A DNA stretch of 64,000 nt, taken from positions 1-64,000 of the IMG/VR virus record IMGVR_UViG_3300021957_000015; one strand, 5' to 3'. The number at the start of each line of letters is the position of its first letter. The first letter of the stretch is position 1. Shown one piece after another: positions 34,680-44,500 of the stretch. A model generated the notes under the pieces. It had not been told where the DNA came from. It searched no databases and worked only from the letters and a program-made list of their open reading frames with translations. This DNA is from a virus. The position numbers and the translations under genes were made by a program.

Positions 34680-37600
34680 ATGAATACTAACAACTCACTT
34701 TCTAACACGCTCAAGAAGCTTCTTGAAATCAATGCTAATTCTTTAAAGATTTATGAAAGAATTAACGAAGCAATTACTACTGAAACAAAAGATGTTCCAT
34801 TAGAAATATTAACTGCCGAAGGTACTACTAAGACAGTTTATGTACCTGCATTTGGTTATATGAAACGTGAGTTAGAAAGACTAGATACAAATCTAAAGGC
34901 GCTTTCGGGATTAGGTAAAGGTAATACCAAAATTAAATTACCTGATGGAAGCTATCAAAGCATTATTACTTCTGCATTAAAAACGCCTGCTAATGATATT
35001 ACAAGTGTAATTAGACCAGAACGTTTTTCTACTAAAAGTAATTATTTCTTTGAAGATTTTTTAAACCCTCTTTTAACTACTACGATTGATGTATCAGGAC
35101 AAGTTACTGAAGAAACAGAAAGGGTTTTAATTAAAAGAATTATTTTTGATTCTACTAACGAAACTACAGTAGAATATTTTAAAAGTAATTATAACAAATC
35201 TGAAAATTTAGATTATTTTACTGTAATTAGAGATGTTGTAAATAACAATTTAGCATACATAGTAGACGAAGAAGTTAGAGATTTACCTTTTAGAAATAGT
35301 CAATATGGCGGTAAATTTGATATAACTTCAATTGACACTCTTAAGAAAGATGTAATAGTAGAAGGTGTTACTAAGAAGAAATCAGTTAAGTTAATCACTG
35401 TCGATAAATTGACATATAACGATAACGGTAAAGATTTAAATGATACTGAGTTACTTAAAACAGGTGATGAATTAATGCTTAATTCTGGTAATAAAAATAC
35501 TAGATATAAGATTGTAAAAATAGATGGTTCTACAAGACAATTAGAGTTAGAACTTATAGAAGGTTACGAAGCTTTAAAAATAGGAACTGATGTACTTTCT
35601 ATATACAAGTATACAAACACTGGCTTAAATGTTCAAGTTAACTGTGGATTTAATGAAAGAATTTTAGTATTTATTAAAGCTATTGACCCAGATTCTAATA
35701 TGTTGGCCGAAAAATGGTCACCCGGTATTGGTTTATATACAAACGAATTAACATTTTTACAAGAAGATGGAACATTTATTAGATTAGACGATTACTATAA
35801 AGAAAACGTTGCTGATTTTGGTCAATACATAAAAGCTCTTAAAGAAGATGCTATTCCACCAGCAACGGTGGGAGTTACACCAGACGCACCAACTCTGGAC
35901 AATAGAAACTTTAAGGTTGTTCAAATTAACAGACACCTGACTAAGAATGACGCATCTGATAAGATTAAGAAGTTCTCTGCAGATAAAACATCTGTCGAAG
36001 AAAATATCAAGAAACTTGACGATACTATTGCTAAGAAAAGAACTGAAATTTCTACTAAGAAATATGAATCTGAAGTACAAAGAGATAAAGATAAAAGTGA
36101 ACTTAATTCTTTAATAGAAGAAAGAGCAAGTGAAACTAAACTTTATAATAGTTTAGTAAACCAGATTCAATCATTAGCATCTAGTACTAACGTAACTAAC
36201 ATTACACCTAAGTTTAGAGTAAGAGGTTTTTGGGCTGTTCCTGCTCCTAAGAAAGTTGCAGACACGGTTCCTCAAAAAGTAGTTCAATTCTCAATTCAAT
36301 ATAGATACTTATCCACTAATGGTAAATCAAGTGAAGTTTCACAATTACCATTTACTGACGGTACTAGAGAGAAGACCGCTGTGTTTTCAAATTGGAACGA
36401 GATTAAAACTAAACCTAGATCTAGAGGTAGAATAAAGCCTGTGCTTGCAACAGGACAAAAGCTTAGACCAATGAAGTTTGAGTGGAAAGAATCTCTAGTA
36501 GAAGATGCTCAAGAAATTAACTTTAACCAATTGGACATTGCTATTAATCAAAACGAATTAGTAGAAATAAGAGTAAGATCTATATCTGAAGCTGGATATC
36601 CTGCAAATCCGATATACTCTGACTGGTCGGAACCAATAACTATTGATTTCCCAGAAGCAGAAATTGATACAACCGATTTAGATGCATTAGTCGAGAAAAA
36701 CTTAGCTGAAGTTGCGGCTGTTAAAATATCTAGTGAGTTAACATCTAAGGGTGTTTTTACACACGTTGATGAAAGTTTTATAGCAAATGAAAAATTCTAT
36801 GCACATAATGCAGCGTCTATTGCTTCGGGCTTCTTGTCAGCAGAACAGAAACCTATTTCAGTATTTGATAAATTAATAGCTTTAGAATCTCAAATAGCTG
36901 CACTTAAAGAAGGTATAGAAGCTGAAGTCGGTGAATTAGTGGTTACATTAAGAGCAGAAGATGGTACAGTAACAGTTATTCAAAATAACACAGTTAACCA
37001 AGTGTTTGCTGGATATTATGTTGATGAGGTTGCTGAGCTTTCTGTTAAAAAAGGACACATAGTTACTAAAACATTTAAACTTTTATTAGAAAATACCAAA
37101 GCTACACAATTAGAATTAGTTTCTAGATTAACTGGTGATAGAAATAAACCAGTATACAGATCTTCTACTGCGGGTTCTATTGAAGATACTAATGGATTTG
37201 GAGTTGGATCTAATGATCAAGAAAATACAGCAATTGATGCTAAAGTTTCATCAGACTCATATTACACATCTGAAGGTAAATATGATTTAGCGCCTATTCA
37301 ATATCAAAACATATCTGCATCTGCAATTGGATCATATGATTTATTATTGTCTGCGCCATATCAATCTGCACAGAGAAGAGGTCAATTTATTTATTCAAGA
37401 TATATGGATGTTGCAAATCAAAATCCACATTACATTACAGATTCTTTGATTAGTGGAGCTTCTCCTAGTTTAACTAACTATGAGTATACGTTGAGTTATT
37501 CTTCGTTTATGCCGCCAGATTCTTCAAACCTTCAATTAATAACTCCAAACGGAAATGCATTATCTAATGATTTTATTTGGACAGGAACATTTGGTAGACA

Positions 37601-38486
37601 CGCAGGCGTTCAAAACATTAATGGTGAATTTGAAGCTGAAATGATAGATGTTTGTTCTATAGGAACAATAGGTGCTGCAGCTTACAACACTGGTATTTTT
37701 ATGCACAAAGACCATCCTGAATTAGAAAACTTGTATAGTAATTGGATGACAGATGAAGATGGAAATCAGATTGCATATTCAGATACTTCGCAAAAAGATT
37801 CATTACAAGCTCTTGTAAATCAAGCTACAAACACTATGCCTATTACGGCAACATTTGTATCTGGTAAATCATTTAGATCAGTTGGTGCATTTGGCTCTAG
37901 TTTAATTAATGTAAACAACATTAAAGCTAAACAACAGCTTGCATATCAAGACACTGAAAATAATAGTAGTACTATTATTCCGCTTAATAGATCTTTAAAA
38001 ATGTCATTTGATTCTAATGATCAATTCTTATTAGGTGGTAGATCATGTGGTTCATTCTTATTTATGTCTCCTATAAATTTATCATCACTTTCTGTTGATG
38101 GAGAAACTAAACAATCTAGAAGAGCCATTAAAGGTAGAGATAAATCAGGTCTAGATAATTCTAATGCACTGTCAGTTGATGTCGTATTCCAATATAGAAT
38201 GACTGATTACTTTGGTAATGACCCAGAATCTGACAGAGGTAGAATTGGAGGACAAGCAAAATTAACTTTCCCTAATTTAACATACACTAAGAAAATGGGA
38301 TTTGATATATTTGATAAATTTGATAATCAATTTATGTTTGACTTAGAAATATTTGCTAAGTACTCAGCTAAAGGTAAAAACTTAAATTCTATTAGAGCTG
38401 CACAATTAGTTAGAAATGTGCCGAGTTCTATTTCTCCAGTGAAAGATAGAAGAATGTTTAGCTTTAAGGGTTATTCCATAAGATAA
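34680..38486 (+). CDS. giant virion structural protein with coiled coil and FN3-like domain (1,268 aa)
   Basis: The N-terminal 30 residues are helical (LSNTLKKLLEINANSLKIYE). A coiled coil lies at about 425-500 (ENIKKLDDTIAKKRTEI, then ELNSLIEERASETKLYNSL). A fibronectin-III-like stretch follows at about 510-660 (VQFSIQYRYLSTNGKSSE ... WSEPITIDFPEAE). The remainder is beta-rich with no catalytic motif. It starts one base after the preceding stop and belongs to the tail/baseplate set. Confidence 0.5.
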   Translation: MNTNNSLSNTLKKLLEINANSLKIYERINEAITTETKDVPLEILTAEGTTKTVYVPAFGYMKRELERLDTNLKALSGLGKGNTKIKLPDGSYQSIITSALKTPANDITSVIRPERFSTKSNYFFEDFLNPLLTTTIDVSGQVTEETERVLIKRIIFDSTNETTVEYFKSNYNKSENLDYFTVIRDVVNNNLAYIVDEEVRDLPFRNSQYGGKFDITSIDTLKKDVIVEGVTKKKSVKLITVDKLTYNDNGKDLNDTELLKTGDELMLNSGNKNTRYKIVKIDGSTRQLELELIEGYEALKIGTDVLSIYKYTNTGLNVQVNCGFNERILVFIKAIDPDSNMLAEKWSPGIGLYTNELTFLQEDGTFIRLDDYYKENVADFGQYIKALKEDAIPPATVGVTPDAPTLDNRNFKVVQINRHLTKNDASDKIKKFSADKTSVEENIKKLDDTIAKKRTEISTKKYESEVQRDKDKSELNSLIEERASETKLYNSLVNQIQSLASSTNVTNITPKFRVRGFWAVPAPKKVADTVPQKVVQFSIQYRYLSTNGKSSEVSQLPFTDGTREKTAVFSNWNEIKTKPRSRGRIKPVLATGQKLRPMKFEWKESLVEDAQEINFNQLDIAINQNELVEIRVRSISEAGYPANPIYSDWSEPITIDFPEAEIDTTDLDALVEKNLAEVAAVKISSELTSKGVFTHVDESFIANEKFYAHNAASIASGFLSAEQKPISVFDKLIALESQIAALKEGIEAEVGELVVTLRAEDGTVTVIQNNTVNQVFAGYYVDEVAELSVKKGHIVTKTFKLLLENTKATQLELVSRLTGDRNKPVYRSSTAGSIEDTNGFGVGSNDQENTAIDAKVSSDSYYTSEGKYDLAPIQYQNISASAIGSYDLLLSAPYQSAQRRGQFIYSRYMDVANQNPHYITDSLISGASPSLTNYEYTLSYSSFMPPDSSNLQLITPNGNALSNDFIWTGTFGRHAGVQNINGEFEAEMIDVCSIGTIGAAAYNTGIFMHKDHPELENLYSNWMTDEDGNQIAYSDTSQKDSLQALVNQATNTMPITATFVSGKSFRSVGAFGSSLINVNNIKAKQQLAYQDTENNSSTIIPLNRSLKMSFDSNDQFLLGGRSCGSFLFMSPINLSSLSVDGETKQSRRAIKGRDKSGLDNSNALSVDVVFQYRMTDYFGNDPESDRGRIGGQAKLTFPNLTYTKKMGFDIFDKFDNQFMFDLEIFAKYSAKGKNLNSIRAAQLVRNVPSSISPVKDRRMFSFKGYSIR

Positions 38487-38513
38487 TATGGAAAAGCTAC
38501 TCATATTGTGTTA

Positions 38514-38522
38514 GATATATAA
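38514..38522 (+). promoter_or_regulatory. candidate late promoter (GATATATAA) of the giant fibre gene
   Basis: GATATATAATAGAG lies in an 84-base intergenic gap, 48 bases before the ATG at 38571. AATAGAG and CTCTATT flank a 13-base loop just downstream, a possible leader hairpin. Confidence 0.5.
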
Positions 38523-38570
38523 TAGAGAAAGTAGTTAGTACTCTATTAATAAAACAATTAGCACGGTAGA

Positions 38571-41500
38571 ATGGCAAAACAATTAATCATATTTGACACT
38601 AGCACATCACACTTAGATTCTTCTAATGTATGTTCTTACGATAGAAGTGGTACACAGTTAACTTTATACTGTAACGATCTTGATGATATTTTAACAGATG
38701 ACAATGTTCAATTATTTACGACATCTGCAGGTGCCGATACTGAAGATGATACGCTTGAGTGGACATTTAGCGGAGACGCTGGTGGTAATTGGTTTTATGT
38801 TCAAAGCATAGAAGGTACGAGTAGACATGGCGCTATTAAAATTCTACCAACGGGCGTAACAGCATCGGGCACAGATGGTAAATTTAGTGCATGTCCACCA
38901 ATATACTCTATTGAATTTCAGGATGACAACGGAAACGCGATCACTAACGCAAATGAAGGTGATACCGTTAAAATATATGTTGATGCATTCTCTGATACCA
39001 GTTTAAATGGTAACACAGTGTCTTTACAGATTGATGGTACTTACAATGGAGCTACTATAGATGACATATCTATAAGTTCATTAACTGACATTGTACTTAG
39101 TGTCGGATCTAGTGTAGGAGCAGATTCTAGACAATTTACAGGTGAGTTAGGATTTGACATCGTATCGGATGCAGACCCAACTGAAGAATTGGTAATTATT
39201 GCTACGCCGGAACAAGTAGGCAGTTCAGCTCAAACAATTACTTTAAATTTATTAGCTGCTCCAACGCCAACACCGACTGCAACTCCGACCGCAACACCAA
39301 CACCAACACCAACTCCTTTACCTGATTTTACATGTGCATTAGCTGCAGTAAACGTAGATGATTTAAATGGACTTGCAGTTGGTACGACTATAGACAGCAA
39401 TGATATACAAATTAGTAACGGTGGTACATTTAACAGTATTACGCCATTAGTTATAGGATCAAATACGCAAACATATGATGTAGTGGTTAATGTGCCATCT
39501 GGTTATAACAACAATGGTACTATTACATGTCAGGTAACAATTGCCGGAGATTCTGCCCCAACAGCTAACGATAACACAATATCGGCTACACAAGGCATAT
39601 CGACAGTGATTGATTTATTTAACTTAGTTATTGATGATAACACAAGCGATAGTAATTTAACATGGAGTATTTCTGAAAGTTCTACATTTAATGGGACGCT
39701 CAGTACGTTTAACCAAGCTACTGGCGCAATAATATATACTGCACCTCAAATATCATTTGGATCACCTGCTATACAGGATACATTTACATACACAGTAGAA
39801 GATAGCATAGGACAAACCGCAACTGGTACTATTACTATTAATGTAAGTGCCGCGAGTAATACTGCACCTACATTTAATAACACACCGTATAACATATCAG
39901 TTGAATTAAACTCAACTGAACCGATAGTTTTTCCGTTTAGCGCGACTGATCAAGAAAATCAAAATATTACATATAGTATTTCTGCGCCTACATTTGGTAC
40001 AGCAACAATAGATTTTAGCACAAATACTTTTTCATATTTGACTGCAGCCGGTAACACAGCACCTGATTCTTTTGTAATAACTGCAACAGACTCTGAAGGC
40101 GCTAGTTCTTCAGAAACTGTTAATGTAACTATTTCAGCTGGTACATATTATGCATTTAATAAAACAGGGTTTTTTGCTAGTGAAGATGAAGCATGTTTAA
40201 CTGAGACAATTAATATAGGATATGCTAGAGTTACTCAGTCTACAAAAATAAGTGATATTGCAGTAGGTGATGAAATCTATTTAGATGAAACAGGTAATCT
40301 GTTTATATCTAATAATGTTTCTAAGTATTTTAAAATTACTCAACTTACAGGAAATGGTAATTTATTAGAACAAGTAATATCTGTAAATTCGTCTGGTATT
40401 GTTGAATCTGTATCATCATGTTCTGTACAATCTGACAAATTTAAAGAGACACTTGTTAGATATTCTGGTTCTGAAACAAGTATTTGTAATAATTTTGGAG
40501 GTGAAAAAGTAAAAGTTGCGTATGGTGTTAACGATAGTTCTGATCCTGCTAAGGATTTACAAACCTTAGTTGCCGATAATACGATATTATTTGTTAGTAG
40601 TTATTGGGCTAACCAGTACTCAAACGGATTTAATGAAGATTTAGAAGGGCAGATACCAGCTGGTTTATATCAAGCAGAGTTTGAAACTTCTACTTATTAT
40701 AAAAGAGGAACTGAAAACAATTGGGTATCTAACCCTGGAGGTTGGTCATGTCCACCTGAAATAGTATATTCTACATATGAATTAAGTAACATATATTATG
40801 CAGATAATATTGATGAACTATGTAACGGTAAAACAACAACAACAAGTCTTTGGTATAGTTTACCCGAAGGCGAAGCTACTAAAGATTTCGACACTATAGT
40901 AAATCTTAATATTCCTGTTTACACTTCCCAACTTACAGCTTCTGAAAATACAATAGAAGGTTTAGCTCAAAGCGGAGTGTATTCTAATAACCTTGATGGT
41001 AGCGGATATGTATGGAATAATGAGGGTGACGGATTTGATTTTAGTTGGTTTGGCTTTAATAGTCAAAATCAATTTATAAAATCAAATGGATCTACTCAAA
41101 TTTTTACACAAAATTGTAACATTATAAAGGCACCTAATATTAATCTTACTAATTTACCAGGAGAAATAGAGGGTGATAGAGGTATAAACGATACCAATGT
41201 GTATTACGCATTCTATGGATGTGAAGCATACGAGGATCAAGATAATAGATTAGGCACTGAGTCATATTATTGGAAATTATATGTAGTAGACGCGGGCGTT
41301 GATGTAGTATTGGATGAAAATGTAACAGTACAAGTAGGCCAAAGCTATCTTAACGATTTTATAAATACATGGCGAGATTCATCAACAGCAGACTATTCAA
41401 CAGATATTGTTTTTCAACCAAATGGATTTAAGTGTGTCTCTTATGTAAATACAATATATGCAGAGGATATAAACAATGCAGCTAATAAGCTTAGTGATCA

Positions 41501-44500
41501 TGGCTACGGAGCAATTAATGATATTAAAATAGTTACTACAAATCCTGTAAATTTAGGATTTGGTAGTGAAAACACAGTAAACATTTATTCTACATGTTTT
41601 GATTGTAGGAATGAATTAAATATAAAAGATAGTTATACCTTTCCAGTAGTTAATGATGCTGCGCTAGATGCATTAGGTCCTAATTTTGATTTAGAAACAA
41701 ATTATAAATTAGATAATGTTTCTAAGCCATTGTTAAGAACCAACCCTAAACTTACAACCAATGTAAAATTAGTTGTAAATTCTGAAGATAAATTATACTT
41801 GGAAAGCATAAGTGCTACAAAAGAATTAGCTGCAATAGAATACAAGAAATTCCCAATAAACAAGGATGGAAAATATTCATACGATGTTGCTAATTTCTAT
41901 AATGTAAATATGACTCCTAATGATCTTATGTTTACTACAAAAAGAGACTATTCAGATATTACTGTTTTAGATTCTTATGAGAAGCAACTAGAAGAGACAT
42001 ACCAGTATGGGACTAATTACAATGCATCAAAATTACATAGTGAAGACTTTAGGATTTTTGCACCTATTTGGTTAGATACAAATATTCCTAAAAACTTTGT
42101 AATTTACAGAGTAAATGATCCAGTAGGATCTCTAAATCTAGGAAACAATGCTGCTGATAATTTTAACAGAATAAAAAGTATATTAAAGAATTCTGAAATA
42201 ATAGAAACGTTTGATTTAACAAGAGATTCTAATATAGGTAACTATTTAAGGAATCATATTCAAGACGAAACATTCCCATCATCTCCGTTAACTATTAATT
42301 TTGAAAAATCTGCAAAATCTAGTTTTAATGGAATAGATCTTATTAAAGGTGGGTTTACACGTAAAGCAGAGTATTTGTATAAGAGTTATTCATTAACAGA
42401 TAAACCATTGATAGAAGCTAACGATTTTATTACAGATTCGTTTAAAAGAAATGAAATTGCTTCCGCAAATTTAATCAACTTAGAATTTTTATTTAACGAT
42501 GACTCGGCTACTGAATATAGCATTAATAGGTATTTCGGTATATATGTTGATGATATAGAATCGGGATATGGTAGAGTTGTTTCGGTAGATGGTAAGGTAT
42601 ACACATTTAAGGAATTAAATTCTACAGTAGATGCTAATGTACCTGAAACTGCTATACCATCATACAATCAAATTAGTAATATGCCGATGTTAGGATATGT
42701 TTCGGCTGGTAATAAATTCTTTAATATTTCTAGTAACACATATTACGATGCTAATCAATGGAAGGTTGCAGTAGAGGACGGTAGTAATAAAATTCAAGAA
42801 CATTTAGGTATTCAAAGCACTAATAGATCAGTTGATCTAGTGTCTAATGATGATCATGGTTATGACTTTATTAAGTTGAGTATAATTGATACTCCGTATA
42901 CTAATGATTCATTAGGAATTACTTATATTAAGGAGGAAGCTAATAGGTTTACATTCATTAAACATGTAGCAAACCAGACTATTAGGTTTGAAATAGATGA
43001 TCCTTCTGACTTTCAGAATACTTTAACGTTTTCTGTAAATAGTCAAAGTACAATAACTGACACAATAGCCGCTATTAAAACACGCGTTGAAACTGAAACA
43101 GATGAGGACTTACCTTTATTTAAAGAAATATATGATATTACATTTGACGATAAGTCAATATTCTTAACTGAAAAGAGAGCTAACTTAGGAGACTTTAATT
43201 TAAGAATTACATCACAAGGTGATTGTATTATTAGAAATGATTCTATTCAAACTAATGTAGGTTTAGAAAAGCACACTTATTATGCTGAGTCCCAGTTAGA
43301 AGCTAAATCATTTAAAGGTTTAAGATATTCTAATCTAGGTACATCTACTGATATTGCAGTTGCTTTATCTTCTTGTATAAACGCAAACGAAACAGAGTTT
43401 ACTTCTATTAACGTAGGAGCTAACGTGTATATTATTAGTAATGTATCTGGTTATCAGTTAATGCAATCTTGTGTTTTATTAGGTAAGACCAATGTAAACG
43501 ATTTTGTTTTATTAGAAAATCTAGATAGCTTAAATAAGCTTAATCTAAGACAGAATTTTCAATTCCTAAGCGGTCAAGCTATTTTACAAAAATTTAATGC
43601 ATATTATTTATCAGGTGGAAATGCGCCAGAAAAATCAGTTTTTGTAAATAACGAAACCGTAAGTGAAATAAACATTAATGATTATATAGAAACCAGATAT
43701 AAAGGTGTATACAATAAAGTTATAGACATAGTTGAAGATATTAGAACGTCTGATAACATATATTCGAAGGTTATTTTAGAAGACAAAAACGATTTAAGTT
43801 CAGGCGATACTAAAATATTTTACGAAAATGAAATTAGATTAGGTTTATTTTCTGCATATAATATCTACGATATGAATTTTGATTTCTATGATACTGATAA
43901 CTCTGAATTAAAAGAATTGGCATACGAAACTCAAGAAGAGATAGAGTATGAACCATATATAAATGCTATTAACAATATTGATGAGGCAACCGGTATAGAA
44001 ACGACCATATTAAGTGCTAGAGATATCTTTAGTGAAGATTTCGAACTAAACCCAATAAATTATTTTTCTAATTTATCTAAAATATTAACAGAGGAATCTG
44101 TTGATGAAGAAGAAGACGAACAATTAACTTCAGAGTATGACAGACTTAAAGAGAACAATTTAAAAAAATATGCAACTAATTCTAGAATAGTACCTAATAT
44201 TAATAAGTGGGTACTTAAGGATACTGTAACAGTTAGGGAACAGCCATATTATTTAAATGTTAACGAAGCATTTGGTAGAACTAATTTCTCCCCGGATTTA
44301 ACAGTATCTGAAAGAAGTCGAGAGTCTATGACACATGAGTGGTTTTATTTAGAGAAGCCACCAAAATATTTAAAATATAATCAACTTAATGACACATTTA
44401 GTTATGTTAATTTTATAGAAGGTTTTGATTTAAGCGCTAATTTATTTAAAAGCACTACTAACAATTATTTTGATAAATTCATGATCAGTGATGGTTTTGA